Assembly: GCF_000633415.1 (NCBI RefSeq)
Contig: NZ_AYMV01000028.1
Span: 62,001-126,000, forward strand
Source: Leucobacter sp. PH1c
GTDB lineage: Bacteria; Actinomycetota; Actinomycetes; Actinomycetales; Microbacteriaceae
DNA length: 64,000 bases
Direction: 5' to 3'
This document shows positions 50,216 through 59,100 of the stretch, piece after piece (position 1 is the stretch's first letter; the number at the start of each line of letters is the position of its first letter). The notes under the pieces were generated by a model. That model did not search any database, had not been told where the DNA came from, and saw only the letters and a program-made list of their open reading frames with translations. Position numbers and translations under genes: made by a program.

Positions 50216-51172
50216 ATGGCCACACCCGGGCTCAATCCGCTGCAGCAGCGCATCGTGGCCGCGCTCCAGGTGGACGGCCGGGCCTCCTGGCGGAAGATCG
50301 CTGAGGCGCTCGGCGAGCCCGAGCGCACGGTGGCGCGGCACGGCTCGGATCTCCTGGAGAGCGGCCGTGTCGTCGTCGCCGCCGTGACGCACTACGAGCA
50401 CCAGATGATCCTCGCGTGCGAGAGCACCGCGGGCACCGCGCTCCTCAGCAGCGAGGCGCTCGCGCAGCGACACGACGTAACGTTCTGCTACCTCACGACG
50501 GGACGGGCGGAGGTCGTTGCCGAGATCGGCTACCACGACAACCTCCGGGAGCTCCTCACGCTCCAGCTCCCCGCGACGGCCGGGCTGCGGAGCTTCGCGG
50601 CGTTCCCCGTGCTGAAGTACTTCAAGACGATCCGCGGCTGGCGCAGCGGCGCGCTCACACCAGCCGAGGAGCAGACGCTCCTCGCGCGCACGGGACACGA
50701 CCGCACGGAGTGGACCCTCCCCGAGAGCCGCGGGCCGAAGGACGACGAGATCCTGCGCGCGCTGCGGGAGGACGGCCGCGTGAGCCTCGAGGCGCTCGCC
50801 CGCCGCACGAAGATGAGCGAGACCTCGGTGGCCCGCCGGCTCGAGTGGCTGCTCGGATCGGGCCAGTGCTCGATCCGAGCGCTCGTCGAGCCCTCGCTCG
50901 TCGGCTACCCCGTCGAGTCGATGCTCTGGGTGCAGGTGCCCCCGCACCGCGTGGAGGCGCTCGGGCAGCAGCTCAGTGCGTGGCCCGAGGTGCGCTACGC
51001 CGCCGCGATCACGGGCGACTACCAGCTCGTGCTGAACCTCACGGCGGCCACGCACGCCGAGCTCTACGCCCTCCTCGCGCACCCCGTGTGGTCGAGCGAC
51101 GTCACGCATCTGCGCACCGACCTCATCGTCGAGGCGCGCAAGCGCGGCGGCCGGCTCCTCAGCCGGGGCTGA
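50216..51172 (+). CDS. Lrp/AsnC regulator with two AsnC modules
   Basis: 318 residues, twice the usual Lrp length. First winged helix at about 6-50 (LNPLQQRIVAALQVDGRASWRKIAEALGEPERTVARHG) with a RAM-like domain, second HTH at about 173-215 (KDDEILRALREDGRVSLEALARRTKMSETSVARRL) with a second ligand domain ending in HLRTDLIVEARKRGGRLLS. This double arrangement is common in Actinobacteria. GAGGAGG lies about eight bases before ATG 50216. It follows the amidase by 48 bases and probably controls the amidase and the divergent M20/DUF5058 unit in response to an amino-acid-like ligand. Confidence 0.92.
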   Translation: MATPGLNPLQQRIVAALQVDGRASWRKIAEALGEPERTVARHGSDLLESGRVVVAAVTHYEHQMILACESTAGTALLSSEALAQRHDVTFCYLTTGRAEVVAEIGYHDNLRELLTLQLPATAGLRSFAAFPVLKYFKTIRGWRSGALTPAEEQTLLARTGHDRTEWTLPESRGPKDDEILRALREDGRVSLEALARRTKMSETSVARRLEWLLGSGQCSIRALVEPSLVGYPVESMLWVQVPPHRVEALGQQLSAWPEVRYAAAITGDYQLVLNLTAATHAELYALLAHPVWSSDVTHLRTDLIVEARKRGGRLLSRG

Positions 51173-51193
51173 GCGCCCCGGCCCCGCGACCGG

Positions 51194-51964
51194 TTACTTC
51201 TTGATCGTCTTCCAGAGCATCTGCCCGAGCACGAAGGCAAGGAGCAGCGAGAACGCGACGTTCGACCAGAACGGCGGGATGTGCGTCGCGATCACGGAGC
51301 CGAGCGGCGAGAGCACGCTCGCCGCGATGCCGAGGATGGCGGCGGCCCGGAGGTCGACGTTGCGGCGGCGCGCGTTGCCGATCGTGCCCGAGATCGAGCC
51401 GGGGATGAGCATGATGAGCGAGGTGCCCTTCGCGATGAGGTCGCTCGCCCCGAAGAAGAACATGAGCACCGGGACGACCACCACGCCGCCGCCGACGCCG
51501 AGCAGCCCGGAGAGCACGCCCGTGACGAGGCCCGTGACGACGAGCAGCACGATGATGAGCGTGCTCTTCTCGATCTCGGCATCGCGCTGCGGCACGACGA
51601 ACCACAGGCTCACGACGACCGCGGCGAGGAAGCCCATGAAGAGCCAGCGCAGGAAGCCAGTGGGCACCCGCGAGAGCAGGTAGCTGCCGATCTGCGCGCC
51701 CACGATCACCCCGGCCGCGAGCGCGATCGCGGTGATCCAGTCGACGTTCCCCTGCACCGCGTAGCCGATTCCGCCCACGACCGCGGCCGGCAGGATCGCG
51801 GCGACCGAGGTGCCGGCCGCGAGGCGCTGCTGGAAGCCGAGGAACATCACGAGCATCGGGACGAGCACCACGCCGCCGCCGATCCCGAAGACGCCGGAGA
51901 GGAGTCCGGTGAGGGCGCCGAGCAGGGCGAGGACGATGAAGCTGGAGCGGGGAGTCTGAGTCAT
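51194..51964 (-). CDS. TauE/SafE (TSUP) family permease
   Basis: 256-residue membrane protein with eight helices in two halves, each with the repeated family motif: SGVFGIGGGVVLVPML and SGLLGVGGGVVVVPVLMF. TSUP members move sulfite, sulfoacetate or related organic anions. ATG 51964 lies 68 bases after the GGT stop, so it may be the last gene of the RidA-Liv-GGT unit. It converges on the Lrp gene with 21 bases between stops. Substrate unknown. Confidence 0.9.
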   Translation of the reverse strand: MTQTPRSSFIVLALLGALTGLLSGVFGIGGGVVLVPMLVMFLGFQQRLAAGTSVAAILPAAVVGGIGYAVQGNVDWITAIALAAGVIVGAQIGSYLLSRVPTGFLRWLFMGFLAAVVVSLWFVVPQRDAEIEKSTLIIVLLVVTGLVTGVLSGLLGVGGGVVVVPVLMFFFGASDLIAKGTSLIMLIPGSISGTIGNARRRNVDLRAAAILGIAASVLSPLGSVIATHIPPFWSNVAFSLLLAFVLGQMLWKTIKK

Positions 51965-52032
51965 GGAGCGTCGATTCTGGGAGAGCGTGTGCGGGGTGCG
52001 GTGGGGTGCTGCAGGCCGGACGGCCTGCTCGC

Positions 52033-53577
52033 TCAGCCCGGCGCCGGCACGACGATCGCGGAACCGTCGGAGCGCGGATCGCTCGCGGCCTCGTAGCCGT
52101 CCGGCGTCACGCGGATCACGTTCGAGTGGCCGAGGTCCTCCGTGCGCGGGGGCACCTCGGTGACGGCGAAGCCTGAGGCGGCGAGGGCGGCGCGCGTGGC
52201 CGCGGGCACGTCCGACTCCGCCATAACCGAGACGGGGCCGATGCCGCGCCACTCCTCGACCATCCAGCGCGGCGCGTGGGTGGCCTCGTGCGGGGAGGCC
52301 CCCGCGAGCGAGCGGAGCAGCAGCTGGGTGTGGATCTGCGGCTGGGCGGCTCCGCCCATCGTCGCGGGCACCCAGGCCAGCTCGTCGCCGCGCAGCACGA
52401 GCACGGGCATGAGCGTGTGGCGCGGGCGCTTGCCCGGGGCGAAGGCGTTCGGTGACGCGGGGTCGAGCGAGAACGAGGTGCCCCGGTTCTGGAACAGGAT
52501 GCCGGTCTCGGGCTCCAGGATGTGCGCGCCGAAGCTCCAGTAGACGGAGTTGATGCAGGAGACCGCCCAGCCGTCGTCGCTCACCGCGGCGAAGCCGACC
52601 GTGTCGCCGCTCGCCTTCGCCGCCCCGGGAACGGGCGACGCGGGCGCCGCCATGCCAACGAGCTCCGCGCCCGTCGCGCCGCCGAAGCGCGGGTCGGCGA
52701 GGTGGCTCGCGCGGATCGCGTTCGCGTCGTGGAACGCGCTCGCGAGCGCGCCCGCCCCGGCGCCGAGGGGATCCTCGATGCCCGCGGCGACCGCCTCGAG
52801 CGCGCGCAAGAGCATGAAGCCCGAGGTGTTCGGCGGCCCCGTGAGCACGCGGAGGCCGGCGTACTCGCCCTCAAGCGGTTCGGCCCAGTAGGCCTCGTAG
52901 TCGGCGGCGTCCTGGAGGGTGATCTTCGATCCCAGGCGCTGCAGGCCCGCGATCCAGCGCTCCGCAGTCTCCCCCGCGTAGAACTCGCCGGAGCCGCCCG
53001 CGGCGAGGCGGCGCAGCGTGCGGGCGAGCGCCGGCTGCACGAGCGGCGCGCCCTCGGCGATCGGCTCGCCGCCGGGGTAGAAGACGGCGCGCGCGCCGGG
53101 ATCCTGCTCGAGCGTCGCCCGATCGTCGACCAGGGCGGCCGCGACCGAGCGCGAGTTCGGGAAGCCGTCCTCGGCGAGGCGGATCGCGGCCGCGAAGTGA
53201 TCGGCCCAGGGCCGGGTCGCCCCGTACTCGTGGAGCGAGTTCCAACCGCACACGCCGCCCGGCACGGTGACCGTGTCGATGCCGCGGAGCGGAAGTGCCT
53301 CGCCGTGCGCTTCCCGCAGCGCCGTGAGCGTCTGCGCCGCGGGAGCCGCCCCCGTCGCGTTCAGGAAGCGGATCTCTCCATCGGGCCTGCGGACGAGCGC
53401 GACGAGATCCCCGCCGAGGGCGACGTTGTTCGGGTAGACCACGCAGAGCGCCGCGGCGGCGGCGAGGGCCGCATCGACCGCGTTGCCGCCCGCCGCGAGG
53501 ACCGCGGCGCCCGCCTCGGTCGCGAGGTGGTGCGAGGTCGAGATGGCGCCCCGGGGGCGCACGGATTCCTGTGGCAT
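52033..53577 (-). CDS. Gamma-glutamyltransferase family protein
   Basis: 514-residue Ntn-hydrolase precursor. The autoprocessing Thr is Thr326 in SGDTVGFAAVSDDG, giving a large and a small subunit; NRGTSFSLD, KRPRHTLMPVLVL and TMGGAAQPQ are family segments. No signal peptide is visible, so it should act in the cytoplasm, unlike secreted GGTs, and may cleave gamma-glutamyl compounds brought in by the neighbouring ABC importer or act on a cephalosporin-like amide. ATG 53577 lies one base after the GntR stop, so the two genes are coupled. Confidence 0.92.
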   Translation of the reverse strand: MPQESVRPRGAISTSHHLATEAGAAVLAAGGNAVDAALAAAAALCVVYPNNVALGGDLVALVRRPDGEIRFLNATGAAPAAQTLTALREAHGEALPLRGIDTVTVPGGVCGWNSLHEYGATRPWADHFAAAIRLAEDGFPNSRSVAAALVDDRATLEQDPGARAVFYPGGEPIAEGAPLVQPALARTLRRLAAGGSGEFYAGETAERWIAGLQRLGSKITLQDAADYEAYWAEPLEGEYAGLRVLTGPPNTSGFMLLRALEAVAAGIEDPLGAGAGALASAFHDANAIRASHLADPRFGGATGAELVGMAAPASPVPGAAKASGDTVGFAAVSDDGWAVSCINSVYWSFGAHILEPETGILFQNRGTSFSLDPASPNAFAPGKRPRHTLMPVLVLRGDELAWVPATMGGAAQPQIHTQLLLRSLAGASPHEATHAPRWMVEEWRGIGPVSVMAESDVPAATRAALAASGFAVTEVPPRTEDLGHSNVIRVTPDGYEAASDPRSDGSAIVVPAPG

Positions 53578-53578
53578 G

Positions 53579-54298
53579 CTACGCCCCTCCCGGCTCTCCG
53601 ACCGCCTTCGCGATCTCCTTGCTGATGTCGAGCACGTGCGCCCGGGCCTCCTCCTCGGCCCGCGCGCCGTCGCGCGCGGCGATCGCCTCGTAGATGCGGC
53701 GGTGCGCCACGCTCGAGGCCTGCCTGCGCGCCTTCGTCTGGTAGCGGCTGGCGCGGCTCGGCGCGATCTGGTTCGCGATCTGCTCGTTGATGAGGGAGAG
53801 GAGCGGGTTGTGCGTGTACTGGGCGATGGCCTGGTGGAACGCCCGGTCGAGCTCCGCGTACCGCTCCTTCGTCACGTCGACCTCCATCGCCTTCACGAGC
53901 TCCTCGAGCTGGGTGAGGTCGCGCGGCTGCGCCCGCACCGCCGTGATCCGCGCGATCGGCGGCTCCACGATGGCACGCAGCTCCATGATGTCGGTGAGCT
54001 CGGTGCGCATCGCGGAGAACGCCTCGATCACCTCGTCAGAGGCGCTCGCGGCCTCGCCCGGCGCGAGGATGATCGTGCCGCGGCCCGGCTTGCGATCGAT
54101 CAGGCCGCGGTTCTCGAGCTCGCGGAGCGCCTCGCGCACCGACACCCGGGAGACGCTCAGCAGCTGCGCGAGCTCGCGCTCGGCCGGGAGCTTCTCCCCC
54201 GGGGCGAGATCGCCCTCCAGGATCAGCCGCTCAAGATCGACCGAGAGACGGTCGGGCACCGAGAGCGTCTCGCCTCGGCTCATCGAACCCCAGTCCAT
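53579..54298 (-). CDS. FadR-subfamily GntR regulator
   Basis: 239 residues from ATG 54298 (GGTGG six bases upstream); GTG 54316 and ATG 54283 are in-frame alternatives. N-terminal winged helix: LERLILEGDLAPGEKLPAERELAQLLSVSRVSVREALRELENRGLIDRKPGRGTII. C-terminal FCD helical bundle with metal/ligand residues in ELDRAFHQAIAQYTHNPLL and a late HRRIYEAI. FCD-type regulators bind carboxylates. It sits inside the RidA-Liv-GGT unit, and a perfect FadR-type operator lies upstream of that unit at 59648, so autoregulated substrate induction is likely. Confidence 0.93.
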   Translation of the reverse strand: MDWGSMSRGETLSVPDRLSVDLERLILEGDLAPGEKLPAERELAQLLSVSRVSVREALRELENRGLIDRKPGRGTIILAPGEAASASDEVIEAFSAMRTELTDIMELRAIVEPPIARITAVRAQPRDLTQLEELVKAMEVDVTKERYAELDRAFHQAIAQYTHNPLLSLINEQIANQIAPSRASRYQTKARRQASSVAHRRIYEAIAARDGARAEEEARAHVLDISKEIAKAVGEPGGA

Positions 54299-54359
54299 GC
54301 TGTCCACCAATCTCACTCAGTCGCTGCCCGCGCGGAAGTGCGTCTCCCGAGGGAGGCCG

Positions 54360-55082
54360 TCACTCGTCCCGGCTCTCGGAGCTCTTGCCGAAGTAGGCCT
54401 CGTGCAGCCGCTCGTCCTCAAGCATCACACGTGCATCCCCGCCGCCGGAGAGCGTGGCCGTCTCCATCAGGTACCCGCGATGGGCGATGGAGAGCGCCAT
54501 CCGAGCATTCTGCTCGATGAGGAGCACGCTCGTGCCCGCGGCGTTGATCTCACTAATGATCTCAAACATTTGCGCCACGATCTTCGGGGCGAGCCCCATC
54601 GAGGGCTCGTCGAGCATCAGGAGCCGCGGCTGCCGGATCAGCGCCCGCGAGAGCGCTAGCATCTGCTGCTCCCCGCCCGAGAGGGTCGCCGCCACCTGGT
54701 GCTTCCGCTCCTCCAGGCGGGGGAAGCGCGCGAACACGTCCGCGATACCCGCAGGAAGGTTCGTCCGTGCGCCCCAGTGCGCCACCTGCAGGTTCTCGAG
54801 CACGCTCATGCGGCCGAAGATGTGCCGCCCCTCGGGCACGAGCGAGAGCCCGCGCTTCACGCGCTGCTCCGCCCGGAGCCCCGAGATCGAGTCGCCCGCG
54901 AAGCTGATCCCGCCGCGGTGCTTGTTCAGCCCCGCGACCGCGCGCAGCAGGCTGCTCTTCCCCGCGCCGTTCGCCCCGACCACGACCACGAGCTCGCCGT
55001 CGTCCACATGCAGGCTCGCATCGAGCACCGCGCGGACCACGCCGTAGCGCACGTTCAGTTCGTCGACTTCGAGCATCTTCAT
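54360..55082 (-). CDS. livF: Branched-chain amino acid-type ABC ATPase, LivF
   Basis: 240-residue ATP-binding subunit. Walker A GANGAGKSSLL (36-46), signature LSGGEQQML, Walker B LLMLDEPSMGL, and an EQNARMALSIAHRGYLMETATL tail typical of LivF. ATG 55082 overlaps the stop of the LivM-LivG fusion gene (ATGA). Works with the LivG half, the LivH/LivM permeases and the LivK lipoprotein. Substrate could be a hydrophobic amino acid, an amide or urea; Liv-type systems are broad. Confidence 0.95.
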   Translation of the reverse strand: MKMLEVDELNVRYGVVRAVLDASLHVDDGELVVVVGANGAGKSSLLRAVAGLNKHRGGISFAGDSISGLRAEQRVKRGLSLVPEGRHIFGRMSVLENLQVAHWGARTNLPAGIADVFARFPRLEERKHQVAATLSGGEQQMLALSRALIRQPRLLMLDEPSMGLAPKIVAQMFEIISEINAAGTSVLLIEQNARMALSIAHRGYLMETATLSGGGDARVMLEDERLHEAYFGKSSESRDE

Positions 55083-56938
55083 GCTGCATCACTCCCCAGG
55101 TAGGCCTCGAGCACGGCAGGGTTCGTGCGGATCTCCGCCGGGGTGCCATCGGCGATGATGACCCCGTGGTCGAGCACCACGATCCGATCCGAGACCCCCA
55201 TGAGGAGATCCATGTCGTGCTCGATGAGGATCACGTCGATGCCGTGCTCCCGGATCCGCGCGATGAGGGTCGCGAGATCGCGCGTCTCGCTCTCGTTGAG
55301 ACCGGCGGCCGGCTCGTCGAGCAGCAGCACGCGCGGCCGGGTCATGAGCGCCCGCGCGATCTCCACGCGGCGCTGCTGGTACGCGTCGAGCGAGGACGCC
55401 CGCCGATCCCGGAACTCCCAGGCGTCGACGAAGGCGAGCACCTCCTCCGCCTCGGCGACCGTGACCCGCTCCCCGCGCCGCACGAACGGGAACGGGGACA
55501 GGAACTTCGGCACGAAGCCGGCGAGGCGCGAATGCCCGCCCACGAGCAGGTTCTCGAGCACCGTCATGTCCCAGAACAAGCGCACCGTCTGGAACGTGCG
55601 GGCGATCCCCCGGGTCGCCACGGCGTTCGACTCGAGGCGCTCCGTGCGCTCGCCGCCGAGCTCGATGGCCCCCGACGTGGCGCGCGTCACCCCCGAGATC
55701 GCGTTGAGGAGCGTGGACTTCCCGGCGCCGTTCGGCCCCATGAGCCCGAGCACCTCGCCGTGGCGAAGGTCGAAGGAGACGGATTCGAGGGCGGTGAGGC
55801 CGCCGAACACCTGCTTCACCTCGCGGATGCGCAGCACCGGCTCACCCGCCGCCGGGGCCGGCCCCGCGGTCTCGGCGGGGGCGAGCGTCCCGGCCGGCGG
55901 CAGTTGGCCGCCCCGCGCCCGGGTGAGCTCGAGCCGCTTCGACACGATGCCGCCGGGGCGGAGGATCATGAGCACCACCACGATGAGCGCGAGGATGCCC
56001 GTGCGGAACTCGGGGTGGGCCTGGATGAGCGGGATGTCCTTCGCGACCGCCTGGAAGAAGATCCAGAGCACCGCGCCCGTGATCGGGCCCCAGAGTGTCC
56101 CGGCGCCGCCGAGGATCACGAGGCTGAGCACGATGAAGTTGTCCTCGAGGGTGAAGCTGTCGGGATTCACGAACTGGTTCATGTGCGCGAAGAAGACCCC
56201 GATCACGCCCGCCGTCGCGGCGCCCACCACGTAGGCGAGGAGCTTGTAGCGGCGGGTGCGGATGCCCATCGAGGAGGCGACGAGCTCGTCCTCCCGGATC
56301 GCGACCCACGCGCGGCCCACCGGCGAGGCGATGAGCGAGGCGAGGGCCACGACCAGCAGCACCACGACCACGAGGATCACGTAGTAGGTGGTCGTCGGGG
56401 GCACGGCGCCGCCACTCAGGCTGAGCGAGGGGATGTTGCGGATACCCACCGCGCCGCCCGTGAACTCGGTCCAGTTGATCGACACGATGCGCACGATCTC
56501 GCCGAACGCGAGCGTCATGATCGCGAGGTAGTCGCCGCGGGCCCGGAGCGTGGGGTACCCGATGATGGACCCCGCGATGCCGGCGAACACGATCGCCGCG
56601 ACGACGCTGATGGGGAGCACCCAGGCGAGCGCCGCAGGGTTCTCGGCGAGCGCCGGCCCGAAGGTGCTGACCGTGAATATCGCCGCGGTGTAGGCGCCGA
56701 CGATGAAGAAGGCGATGAATCCGAGATCGAGGAGGCCGGTGAGGCCCACGAGGATGTTCAGGCCGGAGGCGAGTGCCACGTACACGAGCGCGAGCGCGGC
56801 GACGCGCACCCACTTGTCGCCCGGGAGGACGAACGGGGCGATGAGGCCGAGGATCAGGAAGACCCCGGGCCAGAGCCAGCGGTGCAGCCCGAGATCGGGC
56901 TTCAGCACGACGATGGGTGTGGTGTGAGTGTTCGACAT
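55079..56938 (-). CDS. LivM permease fused to LivG ATPase
   Basis: 619-residue fusion. Residues 1-345 are LivM: about nine helices with GLNILVGLTGLLDLGFIAFFIVGAYTAA, the EAA-like GRAWVAIREDELVASSMGI loop, and FFAHMNQFVNPDSF. A 25-residue Pro/Ala linker follows, then LivG: Walker A GPNGAGKSTLLNAI (about 408-421), GIARTFQTVRLFWDMTVLENLLVG, Walker B VLLLDEPAAGLN, and the H-loop region IEHDMDLLMG. The signature helix reads SLDAYQQRRVEIARAL instead of the usual LSYGQQRR. Such fusions occur in some bacteria. Start 2 bases after the LivH stop. Confidence 0.92.
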   Translation of the reverse strand: MSNTHTTPIVVLKPDLGLHRWLWPGVFLILGLIAPFVLPGDKWVRVAALALVYVALASGLNILVGLTGLLDLGFIAFFIVGAYTAAIFTVSTFGPALAENPAALAWVLPISVVAAIVFAGIAGSIIGYPTLRARGDYLAIMTLAFGEIVRIVSINWTEFTGGAVGIRNIPSLSLSGGAVPPTTTYYVILVVVVLLVVALASLIASPVGRAWVAIREDELVASSMGIRTRRYKLLAYVVGAATAGVIGVFFAHMNQFVNPDSFTLEDNFIVLSLVILGGAGTLWGPITGAVLWIFFQAVAKDIPLIQAHPEFRTGILALIVVVLMILRPGGIVSKRLELTRARGGQLPPAGTLAPAETAGPAPAAGEPVLRIREVKQVFGGLTALESVSFDLRHGEVLGLMGPNGAGKSTLLNAISGVTRATSGAIELGGERTERLESNAVATRGIARTFQTVRLFWDMTVLENLLVGGHSRLAGFVPKFLSPFPFVRRGERVTVAEAEEVLAFVDAWEFRDRRASSLDAYQQRRVEIARALMTRPRVLLLDEPAAGLNESETRDLATLIARIREHGIDVILIEHDMDLLMGVSDRIVVLDHGVIIADGTPAEIRTNPAVLEAYLGSDAA

Positions 56939-56940
56939 GA

Positions 56941-57849
56941 TTAGACCTTCTGCACCTCTCGACGACCGAGCAGGCCCTGCGGCCGGAGCCACAGGATGAT
57001 CACGAGGATCCCGAACGCGATCACGTCGCGGTACGCGGATCCCTGGGGGACGTAGGCCGCGGCGAGCTCCTCGCTGACGCCGAGCACGAGCCCGCCGACG
57101 AACGCGCCGGGGATGCTGCCGATCCCGCCCAGCACCGCGGCGACGAGCGCCTTCAGCCCGGGGAGGAAGCCCATCGTCGCGGCGGCGAAGCCGTAGCGCT
57201 GGGAGTAGAGCAGGCCCGCGATGGCGGCCATCGCCGAGCCGAGCACGAAGGTGGTCGAGATCACCCGGTCGACGCCGATGCCCATGAGCCGGGCGGCGTC
57301 CTTGTCCTCGGCCGTCGCGCGGATCGCACGCCCGATCGGGGTGAAGCGGATCACGGCCCAGAACGCGAGCGTCACGAGGACCGCGACCGCGAGCACGACC
57401 ACATCGATCGGTTGCACGCGGGCCCCGAGGAAGGTGAGGGGCGGGCCGAGATCCGGCCGCGCGACCGGCACCTGCGCGGCGCCGAAGAGGAAGGTCGCGA
57501 CCGCTCGGAGCAGCATTGATACGGCGATCGCGGTGATGAGCATGGAGAGGATCGGTGCGCTGCGGAGCGGGCGATACGCAATCCGCTCGATCAGCCAGCC
57601 GATCAGGGAACCGACCACGAGGCCGATGAGGATGGCGAGCCACCCGGGAAGCGCGGCGCCGGGCATCGACTGCCCGGCGATCACGCTGTTCGTCTGGCCG
57701 GCGACCAACGCGCCGAACGCACCGAACATGAAGATCTCGCCGAAGGCGAAGTTGACCATCCCGAGCACGCCGTAGACGATGCTGAAGGCGACGGCGAGCA
57801 GTCCGTAGATGCCGCCGACCGCGAGGCCGTTCATGATTTCCTGCATCAC
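56941..57849 (-). CDS. livH: Branched-chain amino acid-type permease, LivH
   Basis: 302-residue membrane protein with about eight helices. LivH features: NGLAVGGIYGLLAVAFSIVYGVLGMVNFAFGEIFMFGAF at the N-terminus, GRAIRATAEDKDAARLMGIGVDRV as the ATPase-contacting loop, and GLKALVAAVLGGIGSIPGAFVGGLVLGVSEEL near the C-terminus. Separated from livK by a 12-bp hairpin; coupled to the LivM-LivG gene by a 2-base gap. Confidence 0.95.
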   Translation of the reverse strand: MMQEIMNGLAVGGIYGLLAVAFSIVYGVLGMVNFAFGEIFMFGAFGALVAGQTNSVIAGQSMPGAALPGWLAILIGLVVGSLIGWLIERIAYRPLRSAPILSMLITAIAVSMLLRAVATFLFGAAQVPVARPDLGPPLTFLGARVQPIDVVVLAVAVLVTLAFWAVIRFTPIGRAIRATAEDKDAARLMGIGVDRVISTTFVLGSAMAAIAGLLYSQRYGFAAATMGFLPGLKALVAAVLGGIGSIPGAFVGGLVLGVSEELAAAYVPQGSAYRDVIAFGILVIILWLRPQGLLGRREVQKV

Positions 57850-57885
57850 AAGTCTCCGTTATCTGTGGTGAGGAGGAGCACCGAT

Positions 57886-57913
57886 TCCGGGGGCGCCGAG
57901 CGGCGCCCCCGGA
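57886..57913 (-). terminator. Intercistronic hairpin between livK and livH
   Basis: TCCGGGGGCGCC (57886-57897) pairs perfectly with 57902-57913 around GAGC, six bases after the livK stop. Such hairpins commonly leave more binding-protein mRNA than permease mRNA in ABC operons. Confidence 0.75.
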
Positions 57914-57919
57914 GACCGG

Positions 57920-59074
57920 TTACTCCGTGATCACGACGAACGCGCCGTCTTCCACTCGCTGGAAGGTCAGCTCGCCGACGCGGTTGCCGTCAGCGTCGAA
58001 GCTGATGGTGCCCGAGGCGCCCGGGTAGTCCTTCGTGCCGCGGATCGCCTCGGCGACCGCCGCCCGGTCGGTGCTCCCGGCCTTCGTGATCCCCTCCGCC
58101 GCGACGTACGTCGCGTCGTAGGCGAGCGCGGCCCAGGAACTCGGGTCCTTGTCGTACTCGGCGCGGAACGCCTCGACGAACTTCTTCGACTCGGGGCGCG
58201 GGTCGCTCGCGGAGAAGGCCGCGTAGACCTCGACGCCCTCGGCGTTCGCCCCCGCGAGGTCGATGAACAGCGGGCTCGCTGCGCCGTCCGAGGCGAAGAT
58301 CGGCAGATCCGAGCCCGCGTCGCGGACCTGGTTCACGATCTTCCCCGCCTCCGTGTAGAAGCCGCCGATGAAGACGGCGTCGGGGTTGTCCTTGAGCGCC
58401 GAGTCGACGGTGCTGCCGAAGTTCACGGTGCCCAGCTGGTACGCCTGCGAGCTCGTGATCGTGCCGCCCGCGGCCTCGAATGCCTCCGAGAAGGAGTCGG
58501 CGACGCCCTTGCCGTAGTCGTCCTGCTGGTACAGGATCGCGATCTTCTTCACACCGCGGTTGTCGGAGATGAACTTCGCCGCCTCGGCGCCCTGGTAGGC
58601 GTCCGTGAACACGGTGCGGAAGAAGATGTCGCTCGCGCCGCTCAGCTCGGGCGAGGTCACCGCGGCCGCCACGATGGGCAGGCCGCACTGCGTGTAGATG
58701 GGGAGCCCGGAGAGCGCGACGCTCGAGAAGCTGAAGCCGAGCACCGCGGGAATCTCCGCGTTGTCGCACATCTCCTGGGCGATGACCGGGCCGTTTGCCG
58801 GCTTCCCCTCATCATCGACGACCTCGGTCGTGAGGTCACGGCCCAGGACCCCGCCGGCGGCGTTGATCTCGGAGATCGCGAGATCGATCCCCTCGCGCAT
58901 CTCGAGGCCGTAGCTCGCGAAATCGCCGGAGAGGGTCGCGGTGTAGCCGAGCGGGATCGCTCCCTCGCCCCCGCCGCCCTCTTCGCCGCCCGATTTTCCA
59001 GACGAGCAGGCGCTCAGCGCGATCAGCGCGACACCCGCGGTCAGCGCCAGTACGGCGCGTTTCCTGCTGCTCAT
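57920..59074 (-). CDS. livK: Branched-chain amino acid-type substrate-binding lipoprotein, LivK
   Basis: 384-residue lipoprotein. Signal peptide ends in lipobox LSAC (Cys about 23), then a Gly/Glu linker and a periplasmic-binding fold type I: IPLGYTATLSGDFASYGLEMREGIDLAISEINAAGGVLG, AVLGFSFSSVALSG, YQQDDYGKGVADSFSEAFEAAGG, and FIGGFYTEAGKIVNQVRDAG. ATG 59074 has GAGG four bases upstream; an in-frame GTG at 59083 is possible. The RidA-like gene ends 26 bases upstream. Ligand not determinable. Confidence 0.94.
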   Translation of the reverse strand: MSSRKRAVLALTAGVALIALSACSSGKSGGEEGGGGEGAIPLGYTATLSGDFASYGLEMREGIDLAISEINAAGGVLGRDLTTEVVDDEGKPANGPVIAQEMCDNAEIPAVLGFSFSSVALSGLPIYTQCGLPIVAAAVTSPELSGASDIFFRTVFTDAYQGAEAAKFISDNRGVKKIAILYQQDDYGKGVADSFSEAFEAAGGTITSSQAYQLGTVNFGSTVDSALKDNPDAVFIGGFYTEAGKIVNQVRDAGSDLPIFASDGAASPLFIDLAGANAEGVEVYAAFSASDPRPESKKFVEAFRAEYDKDPSSWAALAYDATYVAAEGITKAGSTDRAAVAEAIRGTKDYPGASGTISFDADGNRVGELTFQRVEDGAFVVITE

Positions 59075-59100
59075 GATCCTCACGTCCCTCGGTCGTCCGA

